Source of the DNA: Cherax quadricarinatus
Lineage: Eukaryota > Arthropoda > Malacostraca > Decapoda > Parastacidae
Length of the DNA: 64,000 nucleotides
Direction of reading: 5' to 3'
Assembly (NCBI RefSeq): GCF_038502225.1
Contig: NC_091374.1
Coordinates: forward strand, 1,530,909 to 1,594,908
Below, piece after piece: positions 1-11,000 of the stretch. Positions within the stretch are counted from its first letter, which is position 1; every line of letters starts with the position of its first letter. The position numbers and the translations under genes were made by a program. The notes below the pieces were generated by a model. It was not told where the DNA came from. It made no database searches and saw nothing but the letters and a program-made list of their open reading frames with translations.

Positions 1-875
1 ATATGATGTTCAATGAGGACAAATTCCAACTACTCCGTTATGGAAAACTGGAGGAGATAATAACTAGAACAGAGTATACTACTGACTCTGGCCATACAAT
101 AGAGCGGAAAAATAATGTAAGGGACCTGGGAGTAGTAATGTCTGAGGATCTCACTTTCAAAGATCACAACAGTGCCACGATCGCACGTGCAAAGAAAATG
201 ATAGGATGGATAATGAGAACTTTCAAAACGAGAGATGCCAAGCCCATGATGATCCTTTTCAAATCACTTGTTCTCTCTAGGCTAGAATACTGCTGTACAT
301 TAACATCTCCATACAAAGCAGGTGAAATCGCAGATCTAGAGAGTGTACAGAGATCCTTTACTGCACGTATAAGTTCTGTCAAGCACCTTAACTACTGGGA
401 ACGCTTGGAAGCACTTGACTTGTACTCGTTGGAACGCAGGAGGGAGAGATATATCATAATCTACACTTGGAAAATCTTGGAAGGAATGGTCCCAAATCTG
501 CACACAGAAATCACTCCCTACGAAAGTAAAAGACTGGGCAGGCGATGCAAAATGCCGCCAATAAAAAGTAGGGGCGCCATTGGTACACTAAGAGAAAACA
601 CCATAAGTGTCCGGGGCCCAAAACTGTTCAACAGCCTCCCATCAAGCATTAGGGGAATTGCCAATTTACCCCTGGCTGCCTTCAAGAGAGAGCTGGACAG
701 ATACCTAAAGTCGGTGCCGGATCAGCCGGGCTGTGGCTCGTACGTCGGACTGCGTGCGGCCAGCAGTAACAGCCTAGTTGATCAGGCCCTGATCCATCGG
801 GAGGCCTGGTCGTGGACCGGGCCGCGGGGGCGTTGATCCCCGGAATAACCTCCAGGTAACCAGGTAACCACTCAC
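1..875 (+). mobile_element. CR1-like LINE, 3' part (cut by window edge)
   Basis: The 3' portion of a non-LTR retrotransposon, entering from the left edge. It is nearly identical to 50371-51235 over its whole length. After the ORF come a GC-rich tail (about 715-845) and a short repeated CAGGTAAC tail. The same tail recurs as fragments elsewhere in the window, in both orientations. Assignment to the CR1/Jockey-like group rests on the RT C-terminal style; the exact clade is not resolved. Confidence 0.85.
3..836 (+). CDS. LINE reverse transcriptase C-terminal region (partial)
   Basis: An open frame of 277 codons covering the region downstream of the RT catalytic motifs (thumb/connection part and C-terminus) of a CR1-like LINE. 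It starts at the window edge, so the first ATG is not a real start. It is colinear with the C-terminal half of the ORF at 49730-51070. The FADD catalytic motif of that copy lies upstream of what is present here. Unlike the copy at 49730, which stops at codon 447 by a TAC-to-TAA change, this copy reads on through about 45 further codons encoded by the GC-rich tail, which suggests that the tail is the true ORF end. Host function is not expected; this is a transposon protein. Confidence 0.8.
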   Translation: MMFNEDKFQLLRYGKLEEIITRTEYTTDSGHTIERKNNVRDLGVVMSEDLTFKDHNSATIARAKKMIGWIMRTFKTRDAKPMMILFKSLVLSRLEYCCTLTSPYKAGEIADLESVQRSFTARISSVKHLNYWERLEALDLYSLERRRERYIIIYTWKILEGMVPNLHTEITPYESKRLGRRCKMPPIKSRGAIGTLRENTISVRGPKLFNSLPSSIRGIANLPLAAFKRELDRYLKSVPDQPGCGSYVGLRAASSNSLVDQALIHREAWSWTGPRGR

Positions 876-1172
876 TAAGCTAAGAACGAAAATATTTTAA
901 GGTAAGTACGTACTGTGTGTACTGTATGTGCAATTCTTAGACCTAGCTATATTGCTCACATATTATACAATAGTGTAAACGTGTTACCAAGCTTTTGTGT
1001 GCATTTGAAAGTTAAAAAAGGCTATGATTCACTTTACAGTGATTTTTGCTTTACAGTGGTAGTCTGAAGTCTAATCTGTTGTACAAGCAGGGCCCTTCTG
1101 TAATTATGTCTCTAATCTTTTGACTACCACCCACAGGATGGGTATGGGGTATATATTGAAGCTATTAAACTA
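876..1172. other. Spacer with short interspersed repeat
   Basis: No gene seen. Positions about 1117-1166 resemble, in inverted orientation, a stretch at about 58515-58580 (shared core reading CCCACAGGATGGGTATGGGG), so at least part of it is an unnamed dispersed repeat. Confidence 0.5.
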
Positions 1173-1441
1173 CAGTGGACCCCCGGTATTCGATGGCATC
1201 GGTATTCGATAAATCCGGTATTCGATGCATTATATTGTAAAAATTTTGCCTCGGTATCCGATCAAAAACCCGGTATTCGATACGATTCATATGAGACGTG
1301 TCCACGTGTGGCCTGAACTGCCCCGTGTGTGCCAGTGTTTACAAGCCAGCCAGTGTGCGCGCATCTAAGGATACATTCGGTACATTCCATATTATCCATA
1401 TTATCACTGTTTTTGGTGCTTCTTTCTGCTAAATAAGTCGC

Positions 1442-2000
1442 CATGGGCCCCAAGAAAGCTTCTAGTGCCAACCCTTCGAGAAAAAAGGCGCTAATGACTA
1501 TTTAAATGAAGAAAGAGCTAATTGCAAAGTACGAAAGTGGAGTGTGTGTGTCGGAGCTGGTCAGGTTGTATAATAAACCCCAATCAACCATCTCTACTAT
1601 AGTGACCAGGAAAACGGCAATCAAGGAAGCTGTTCTTGCGAAAGGTGCAACTGTGATTACGAAACAGCGACCGCAAGTGTTAGAAAATATTGAGAGACTG
1701 TTATTGGTGTGGATAAATGAAAAACAGATAGCAGGAGATAGCATCTCTCAAGCGATCATTTGTGAAAAGGCTAGGCAGTTGCATGACGATTTGGTAAAGA
1801 AATTGCCTGCAACTAGTGCTGATGTGAGTGAATTTAAGGCCAGCAAAGTTTGGTTTGAAAGATTTAAGAATCGTAGTGGCATACACAGTGTGGTAAGGCA
1901 TGGTGAGGCTGGTCCTAGTGGCATTAAAAGAAAAAGGGAAGTAACCCCGGAAAAGGACTTGCTACCTCAAGTCCTAATGGAAGGGGATTCCCCTTCTAAA
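1442..2000 (+). pseudogene. Tigger transposase remnant lacking the catalytic core
   Basis: Starts with ATG at 1442, has an in-frame TAA at 1502-1504 where related copies carry GAA (Glu), then stays open. It keeps the N-terminal CENP-B-like helix-turn-helix and the second CENP-B/Tc5-type DNA-binding domain (ending near the motif [14 protein letters not shown]). It then jumps straight to the C-terminal tail (AGPSGIKRKREVTPEKD). Compared with 9775-11560, the whole DDE/D nuclease region is deleted. The result could encode a DNA-binding-only protein if the stop were bypassed or if the ATG at 1506 is used. Confidence 0.8.
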
Positions 2001-2192
2001 CACTTAACACCTCTCCCCTCCTCCCATCCCATCAATCATCACCAGATCTTCATTAAAGGTAAGTGCCAATTATTTTATTGTTATTGTAATTATTCTATTG
2101 CATTAAACTTAATAGTTCATGTAGCAAAATTTTTTTTTTCATACTTTTGGGTGTCTTGCACGAATTAATTTGATTTCCATTATTTCTTATGA

Positions 2193-3312
2193 TAAGGCTA
2201 AAGAGGTCTTTGTGGCATTTATGGATTTGGAAAAGGCGTATGACAGGGTGGATAGGGGGGCAATGTGGCAGATGTTGCAAGTGTATGGTGTAGGAGGTAG
2301 GTTACTGAAAGCAGTGAAGAGTTTTTACGAGGATAGTGAGGCTCAAGTTAGAGTATGTAGGAAAGAGGGAAATTATTTCCCAGTAAAAGTAGGCCTTAGA
2401 CAGGGATGTGTGATGTCAACGTGGTTGTTTAATATATTTATAGATGGGGTTGTAAGAGAAGTAAATGCGAGGGTCTTGGCAAGAGGTGTGGAGTTAAAAG
2501 ATAAAGAATCACACACAAAGTGGGAGTTGTCACAGCTGCTCTTTGCTGATGACACTGTGCTCTTGGGAGATTCTGAAGAGAAGTTGCAGAGATTGGTGGA
2601 TGAATTTGGTAGGGTGTGCAAAAGAAGAAAATTAAAGGTGAATACAGGAAAGAGTAAGGTTATGAGGATAACAAAAAGATTAGGTGATGAAAGATTGAAT
2701 ATCAGATTGGAGGGAGAGAGCATGGAGGAGGTGAATGTATTCAGATATTAGGGAGTGGACGTGTCAGCGGATAGGTCTATGAAAGATGAGGTGAATCATA
2801 GAATTGATGAGGGGAAAAGAGTGAGTGGTGCACTTAGGAGTCTGTGGAGACAAAGAACTTTGTCCTTGGAGGCAAAGAGGGGAATGTATGAGAGTATAGT
2901 TTTACCAACGCTCTTATATGGGTGTGAAGCATGGGTGATGAATGTTGCAGCGAGGAGAAGGCTGGAGGCAGTGGAGATGTCATGTCTGAGGGCAATGTGT
3001 GGTGTGAATATAATGCAGAGAATTCGTAGTTTGGAAGTTAGGAGGAGGTGTGGGATTACCAAAACTGTTGTCCAGAGGGCTGAGGAAGGGTTGTTGAGGT
3101 GGTTCGGACATGTAGAGAGAATGGAGCGAAACAGAATGACTTCAAGAGTGTATCAGTCTGTAGTGGAAGGAAGGCGGGGTAGGGGTCGGCCTAGGAAAGG
3201 TTGGAGAGAGGGGGTAAAGGAGGTTTTGTGTGCGAGGGGCTTGGACTTCCAGCAGGTATGCGTGAGCGTGTTTGATAGGAGTGAATGGAGACAAATGGTT
3301 TTTAATACTTGA
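2193..3312 (+). pseudogene. RTE-like reverse transcriptase, one nonsense codon
   Basis: Reads through RT motifs: [11 protein letters not shown] (motif A, catalytic Asp), GLRQGCVMSTWLFNIF (motif B), [10 protein letters not shown] (motif C, catalytic Asp pair). The C-terminal part contains LLYGCEAWV and RWFGHVERM, typical of RTE-like elements. The frame is open from the truncation point to the TGA ending at 3312, except for one TAG at 2749-2751 where the copy at 19080 reads TTG (Leu). It lacks the endonuclease and the N-terminal RT. No host role. Confidence 0.85.
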
Positions 3313-3567
3313 CGTGCTGTTGGAGTGTGAGCAAAGTAACATTTATGAAGGAGTTCAGGGAAACCGGCAGGCCGGACTTGAGTCCTGGAGATGGGAAGTA
3401 CAGTGCCTGCACTCTGAAGGAGGGGTGTTTAATGTTGCAGTTTAAAAACTGTAGTGTAAAGCACCCTTCTGGCAAGACAGTGATGGAGTGAATGATGGTG
3501 AAAGTTTTTCTTTTTCTGGCCACCCTGCCTCGGTGGGAATCGGCCAGTGTGATAATAAAAAAAAAAA
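2193..3567 (+). mobile_element. 5'-truncated RTE-like LINE inserted in the Tigger element
   Basis: Flanked by a perfect 12-bp target-site duplication, TATTTCTTATGA, at 2181-2192 and 3568-3579. It ends with the family 3' UTR (3313-3550) and an A-rich tail. It is 5'-truncated within the RT palm domain. The 3' UTR is shared with 8375-8671, 21037-21291 and 63885-64000. Confidence 0.9.
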
Positions 3568-3662
3568 TATTTCTTATGAGGAAAATTGATTCGCTTTTCG
3601 ATATTTTTGGTATTCGATGAGCTGTCAGGAACGGATTAATATCGAATACCGGGGTTCCACTG

Positions 3663-3989
3663 TATTTAACTGCTTCTGTGATACATTTTGTGATATTGAT
3701 ATTTGTTTAATAAATTAATTACGTTTTTTGTCTATGGTAATATATTTGGAGGTGAATTTTTCAGGATACCTCAGGCCAAGTGCATATTCAAAATATATCA
3801 TACAGTTTGACTTTTATAGGATAACTTTAGTTAAATCTTAATTTATAATTCCTTTATGCTTACAGAGTACATAATACTATAAGCATTGTAAGTATTTAAC
3901 ACTATATAAAAACAAGCGGTTTTAATCCGAGCAAGAAGTTGGACTGATGTTATCTACATAATTTATCACTGTAGTATGCCTAAAATGTC
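3663..3989. other. AT-rich spacer
   Basis: No gene or repeat that I can recognise. Confidence 0.4.
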
Positions 3990-4255
3990 TAACCACGATG
4001 TCCAGTGGCTTTGTTGGTAACTCTCTTCACACACTGAGTGTCTGTGTTTCAGTCCTTATACCTGCTGTCCCTGTTCACCTAGCAGTAAGTAGGTGTCTGG
4101 GTGTTAGCTGACTGGTGTGTGGTGGCATCCTGGGGGACAAGATTAAATGACCGCCCTGGAAATAAGTCAGTCAGTCCTCGATGATGCACAGACTTTCTTG
4201 GTTTATACTAGGTGGATAAGCCTCTGGGTTAAGAATTCAAAGAAATCTTAACTAT
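3990..4255 (+). repeat. tRNA-derived SINE
   Basis: The head resembles a tRNA, with an A-box-like TGGCTTTGTTGGTAAC and a B-box-like GTTTCAGTCC about 35 nt later. The body carries the phrases GGTGTCTGGGTGTTAGCTGA and GGAAATAAGTCAG that recur at 9185-9455 (inverted), 19708-19870 and 33355-33600. Confidence 0.7.
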
Positions 4256-4509
4256 TGTACAGATTAGTACTATCTGTTTCATTTGTTGATATTCCTGATA
4301 AAAAACTTACCTTAAAGCTTGTTTAGTAATAAGCTAAATGGGTACTAGTATGTATAATATAGGATAAGCAATTATTTATAATTATAAGAGGCTAAATGGG
4401 CTATTCCTAGCTTAAGTGAGACAAGAGAAAGTAGGTAAGGTTCTTTAACTTTATCCAAGGTCAATTTAAAGTAGTACTGTAATTAAATATCTTCTCTAAT
4501 TTCAGATTC

Positions 4510-5004
4510 ATGATGCCACTTCCAGTGTGTCTTCGGAGGTTCTTCAGCATAATAAAAGACAGACGTGGTTCAGTATATCATAATTCCTGTATTTGCAAAA
4601 ATAATTTATCTTATTACAATGTTCAAGATAAAACATTAAATAACATTTTAAAAAATTGTATAAATTTTTACAGGGATGTGCCATCCCATTTTGAAATGAC
4701 ACACTTTCACAAACCTTCCACTTCTCAAAACATATCACAAAGGCACCTAATGAAGAATTCACACAGATTACCTCAAAGTTATACAAGATTTAGTCCAGCA
4801 AGGGGAATGAGTATGAAGCACTTTCCCTGTGCACTTTACCAGAGACTGACACAGACTGGCCTGAGTCACAGAGCTTACACAACTGGATCATTCACTGTGA
4901 AGGACACATTAATTGACTGGAGAGGGAAGCTGGAGGCTGCTCAGGTGCCAGAAGCAGATCTGGCTGTTGAGCACATAATGTCTCACATTCTTGGAGTACC
5001 ACAA
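4510..5004 (+). CDS. HEMK1: HEMK1 coding exon 1
   Basis: 165 codons, ending in phase 0 (...ILGVPQ, donor GTGAGT). It contains the presumed mitochondrial presequence and the start of the substrate-binding helical domain ([20 protein letters not shown]). The ATG is chosen because it follows an acceptor-like TTTCAG by 4 nt; the adjacent ATG codon (Met-Met) is an equally valid start. Confidence 0.85.
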
Positions 5005-8000
5005 GTGAGTTTTTTTTTACTCTTTATGATTGCTTATTGTAGTTTCCTCATCTTTTGAGGGGGGAGGGGGTGCCATGATGCCAGTGAATGGTTCTTGATC
5101 CAAAGAATTGGAGCTGTATGCTCATTTCTAGAATTATGCTTGATTACCTCCCTTTCCCTGTGATTGGAATAAGTTTTATTTTCCTCTGAAAATAATCTTT
5201 AACTCAGTGTATTTTGGTTCATTTGTATGCAGTCTATATTTTTATTTAAACTATATGTATTTATGTGTGATGTAGAAAATTACTATAAAAGGCTTAAAAC
5301 CTTTATACACAGAGTAGAAGAGCAGTATAGTAGTAATCATTTTGTTTTGTGAAAGTGGTGGTGTGATGGTCCAGTAAAAGGCCAAGGTTGTCTGTGGTCT
5401 TGTTCAGCACTCCCATTGAAGGGAAACTCGCTGCATTATTTAGACTGTTTCCCTTCAGTAGAGGGTGCCTTGAAATCAGTGAAATGTTCTTCGTCCAAGG
5501 AATTGGAGTAACCCTCCTCATGATGATAAATAACATCAGTTTAAATGATAGTTAAATGTACTCTGAATTATTAAAGGTATCCTATAGTGTGACTATTATA
5601 GTCACATGATTTATCTTTAAAATTCTATATGAAAACTTCATCCTCTGATATAAATATACTGCTTATTGAGTAAATTAATTTATGGAAAAAAAATGGTGTT
5701 CTCTCTTTATATCTCTGCACAAGACAGTTCCTCAGTTTCCCACCATATTAACCCTTTCAGGGTCCAAGGCCCAAATCTGGAGTCACGCACCAGTGTCCAA
5801 GAATTTTCAAAAAAAAATTTGTTATTTTTTCTTATGAAATCGTAGAGAATCTTTTTGTGAAGGTAATAAAACAAAAAGTACGAAATTTTGTGGAAAATTT
5901 ACGAAATTATGCTCTCGCGAATTTTGATGTGTCAGCGATATTTACGAATCGGCGATTTTGCCGACTTTGACTCCCATTTTAGGCCAATTACATTATTCCA
6001 ATCAACCAAATTCTTAGCTATTTCACTAGTATTACTTCTATTCTATCGATTGAGCACAAGAAATCGCCAAGTCAACTGTTTCAACTACAAAATAAAGTGA
6101 TCGGAAATTGTTAATTTGGCCAATTTAACACAAAGTTCAAAATATTCCAATTTCAAAATAGGGTCCAGAATGAACAATGTAGGCATTCCTGGCACTAAAC
6201 TAACATTTCCTCTGTTTATTAGTTATGTTTTGAGGCTTTACAAATAAATTCCATTTTGATTTTTTATTCACATAATGAATTTTTATTCACACCAAAAAAT
6301 AGAAGATTTACTGTTATGCAATACTGTAATAATTGTATAAATATCATCACCATATTTGTGAATGTATATTAGACCCACCAGCTGACGTGTATTAGACGTG
6401 TGAGGTCGTTTGTTTACTCTTGAATATCGGCAAAAATTTAACATTTCCGCTACTTTGAGCTCAGTTTCAAGCCATTTCCAATGCTAAAACCAATCAAAAT
6501 CATCTCTATTTCTGTAATATGTCTTCCATTCTATCAAATGAGACCAAGAAATCGCAAATACAACTATAAAAAACATACGAAAAAACACTGCAAAGTTGCT
6601 GTTTTAATCGAAAAATCATGATTTCATTTTTTTTCTCTCATTATGCACAGTGTGCTGCAGGATCTGTTTTATGTGGTGCACACATACCACATAGATGTAT
6701 TCTCTCATATCTAGGCCCAAATGTACCACTCACAGTTTATCAGAGTGAGCTGAGCTCATGGCGTAGATCTACGGTTTGGACCCTGAACGTAAAGCCGTAG
6801 ATCTACGGGACGGACCCTGAAAGGGTTAATAACTGTAGTTATAATGTTAATGGGAAGCTACTTTCATTACACAATGTATAGAATAAAATCTAGAGGTGGA
6901 CAGCATTAATATTATGATGTACTTTCATCATCATACCAGTCAGGGCTCTATAAGAGGGGGGGAATGTTTAGGCTGGGGAAGGGTTCTTGATCCAAGGAAC
7001 CGGAACTATCTTTTCTTGTTTTCTTAGGTCATGCTTGATTGCCTCCCATTTCCCATGTGCATTATGACCCCCTTCCCTTCTCCCTATGAGGTCAGTACTT
7101 CTCAGTGAATGGAAAAATAATCACATGCCATTGGAAATTCATGATGCTATTATTACCCTTCTATGAAGTCAGTAGCTTAGGCAAGTAGCCCACTTAAATG
7201 GTTCATGTAGATTAAGTTTATGGCTTTATAACTACAGCTGATGTATTGTGCCAATTATATCCTCCTTTTGCTCTTGTACTCAGTATCAACACTTGTGCCT
7301 CTGTCAGCCACCCATATTTCATGCAGTGCTAAATGCACCATGTAGATTTACTGTTGTCTGTGTACTATATATAATGCTTTAGTATGCAAAATACAGTGAA
7401 ACCTCGGTATACGACCTTAATTCATTCCAGAAGGCTGTTCGGGTGCCACTCTGAGTATCGAACAAGTTCTTCCCAACCAATTTTCTGTTTGGTTAGCTAT
7501 TATCACTAATCGTTGTTGGCCCCATGGTGACTTATTTATACAAATAATACAAAAAAAAAAAATGCCAAAATTGCTAAGAAACATGAAATAGTTTACAGAG
7601 AAGTTCTGCTTGGCCTCACCATCCCAACCGTTCGGTGGACATTGCACTGACTCGCCTTCGAGTCAGGCACTCGCGACTGGCGGCTCATCTGTACCGCCTT
7701 CAGATGATGGACTCTGTACTGCCCGTGGTGTCCCTCACATCCTGAGACAGTGGAACACTTCCTGTTGTGGTGCCCACGTTATCACTCTGCATGGACTACT
7801 CTCCATGCGGCCTTGCGCACGCTTGGGGTGCACACTTTCACTCTACCTGTCCTCAACGGGGAGGGGTTTCGCCCTCTGGACCATCAGGAGATATTGGCCT
7901 GTACCTGCTCCTTCCTGCTGGCTTCAGGGCATATCAGAGACATATGATACGTGGTTATTAGTCAGGACATTATTCCACTTTGGTCGATATCCTCTCTCCT

Positions 8001-11000
8001 AGCACTGGACGGCCAGGCTCGATATGGCGTATGCTGTCAGTGGCCATGAAACCCAACAGAAGAAGAAGAAGCAAAGTTCTGGCAGGTTGTATTTGTTTGG
8101 TCGAGTGCTGAGCTTTGTTCGAGTGGAGAGCTGGTCATATACTGAGGTTCCACTGTACTTTACCAATAAGGTAATTTCACTGAATTTTCAGAAGGAGCTG
8201 GAAAAACTCACTTCAGTAGTACTGTCTAAGGAAATACTGACGGAAGTGGATCGGTTAATGACATGTAGACTTGCAAGGTAAATACTAATTTATTCTTTAT
8301 TTATCAATTTTAAAAATGTGTACTATATACCACTGTACGTACTGTATTGTGTTATAATTAGTATTTTTATTTTATTATCACACCGGCCGATTCCCACCAA
8401 GGCAGGGTGGCCCGAAAAAGAAAAACTTTCACCATCATTCACTCCATCACTGTCTTGCCAGAAGGGTGCTTTACACTACAGTTTTTAAACTGCAACATTA
8501 ACACCCCTCCTTCAGAGTGCAGGCACTGTACTTCCCATCTCCAGGACTCAAGTCCGGCCTGCCGGTTTCCCTGAATCCCTTCATAAATGTTACTTTGCTC
8601 ACACTCCAACAGCACGTCAAGTATTAAAAACCATTTGTCTCCATTCACTCCTATCAAACACGCTCACGTATGTCATGATTAATGTTCTGCTTATTTAACC
8701 CTTGGGAAGCATTTGTCACAAAATTATATCATTGTAGAGTAGAACCTTAATTCATATCTGTTCATGTTTTTCTTAAGCCTTTTTTTTTTTATTTACATAC
8801 TAATTTTGATACTGTGTAAACTTCAGTACTTGTTTGCTAGCTAACTTGTGGCTAAAAATGTTTACAGTACACGAAGTGCTTCACTTAATTAAACTGGACA
8901 TTGTGCTCTCACATTTGTCTTTATCTGTGTATTTGATCTTTGCAACTACTACCCATCATTCAGCACATTTTCCATGAGGAGTAATAGTTGGAGAACAGCT
9001 GTGAAGGTACAAATGGTGCAGAAATGACAGGTATGGCAAAATGAGACTTATTTTTATAATGGTCACCTACAGAAGGCTTGATAAAGTCTTGTAGATAAAA
9101 CTTTGTATTAACATGTTTTTCCAGTAGCAGAAGTAGTTAATAATACTACTAATAATAATCTTTATTTCTACAAGTACGTGATACTACTTGTACAGACCAT
9201 AGCTGACATCAGTGACATAATATATAGGAAGCCCCTTGTTATGCAGAGGATTTTGGGCAACTTAAGTTAATCTTGTCCTCCAGGATGTGACCTACACCAG
9301 TCAAACACCCAGGTCCCTACTTGCTGCCAGGTGAACAGAGACAGGGGGTGGTAAAGAAACACACCCATTGTTTCCACCTGTACCGGGGATCGAACCACAG
9401 ACACTCAATGTGTGAGCTTAGTGTGCTACCAACTGAGCTATGGGACACTGTAGTAAAGAAAATGTCTAGCAAGAAAGATGAAAATGTTGAACATGTTACA
9501 TATCATTGTTTTGCATAATCTTATACAGTGGTCCCTCAACCCTGAAAGTCGTCCATTTCGGAAATAGTCCCGTTATTTCGTCTAAACATTGGCTCGCAAA
9601 TGGTCCGTTAACTTGCTAATCGTCTTTCATCCTGGTCACGTACTCACAGCTCTGAGTCATTCCCAGCCAGTGTGCCATTGTTTACCAGTGAGCGACAGTC
9701 CCCTCATGTGTTCATACGAAATATTTCATAATATTCCATTCATTTTAGTGCTTGCAAGTGCTAAATAAGCTACCATGGCTCCAAAGAAAGCTAGTGCCAA
9801 GCTTTTGGTAAAGAAGGTGAGAAATACGATTGAATTTAAGAAAAACATCATTGAACAATATGAAAGTGGCGTACGTGTGGGCGAACTGGCCAGGATGTAT
9901 AACAAATCCCGTACAACCATATCTTCCATCATAGCCAAGAAAAAGGAAATCAAGGAAGCTGTTGTTGCAAAGGGGGTAAATATGCTGACAAAAATGAGAT
10001 CACCAGTACTCGAAGATGTTGAGAAGTTATTATTGGTGTGGATAAACGAGAAACAATTAGCAAGAGATAGTCTTATGACATCGCTTATTTGTGATAAGGC
10101 TAGGCAGTTGCATGATGATTTGGTAAAGAAATTGCCTGCAACTAGTGGTGATGTGAGTGAATTTAAGGCCAGCAAAGGCTGGTTTGAGAGATTTAAGAAG
10201 CATACTAGCATACACAGTGTGATAAGGCATGGTGAGGCTGCCAGTTCGGACCAAAAAACAGCTGAAAAATATGTGCAGGAATTCAAGGAGTACATAAAGG
10301 CTGAAGGACTGAAACCTGAACAAGTGTTCAATTGTGACAAAACAGGCCTCTTTTGGAAGAAAATGCCAAAGAGGACCTACGTTACTCAGGAAGAAAAGGC
10401 ACTGCCAGGACACAAGCCTATGAAAGACAGGCTGATGCTCATGTTCTGTGCTAATGCTAGTGGGGATTTCAAAGTGAAGCCGTTATTAGTGTACCATTCT
10501 GAAAATCCCAGAGTGTTCAAGAAAAACAATGTTATGAAGAGTAAATTGTGTGTGTTTTGGAGATCTAATAATAAGGCATGGGTCACGAGGGACATTTTCG
10601 TCAAGTGGTTCAATGAAGTGTTTGGCCCTAGTGTGATGAATTGCCTCCTGGAAAAGAAATTGGATCTCAAGTGCCTCCTAGTAATGGACAATGCATCTGC
10701 TCATCCTCCAAACTTGGATGATCTAATTCTGAAGGAGTTTGGGTTCATCACAGTAAAGTTCTTGCCCCCAAATACCACTCCTCTCCTCCAGCCCATGGAC
10801 CAGCAGGCCATTTCAAACTTTAAAAAACTCTACACCAAAGCAATGTTTGAAAGGTGCTTTAATGTGACCTCAGACACTCACTTGACCCTAAGAGATTTTT
10901 GGAAAGAACACTTCAGTATTCTCCATTGCATAAGCCTTATAGGTAAGGCTTGGGAGGGAGTGACTACCAGGACTTTGAACTCTGCTTGGAGAAAATTGTG

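Larger units (their letters stand above)
1173..3662 (+). mobile_element. Tigger/pogo-type DNA transposon derivative, interrupted by a LINE
   Basis: Terminal inverted repeats: the left end reads CAGTGGACCCCCGGTATTCG and the right end is its imperfect inverse, finishing in CCACTG at 3662. A TA dinucleotide flanks both ends (1171-1172 and 3663-3664), the target duplication expected of Tc1/mariner-pogo elements. Inside are a rearranged transposase remnant (1442-2000) and a later LINE insertion (2193-3567). The sequence beyond the LINE resumes the Tigger 3' end, as seen by comparison with 11750-11840. Confidence 0.85.

Noticed and set aside
2095..2723. Minus-strand frames at 2095-2280 and 2373-2723
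   Set aside because: Antisense shadows of the LINE RT frame.
6618..6800. 60-codon + frame
   Set aside because: Lies in the TTAA-flanked nonautonomous element; no similarity to a transposase.
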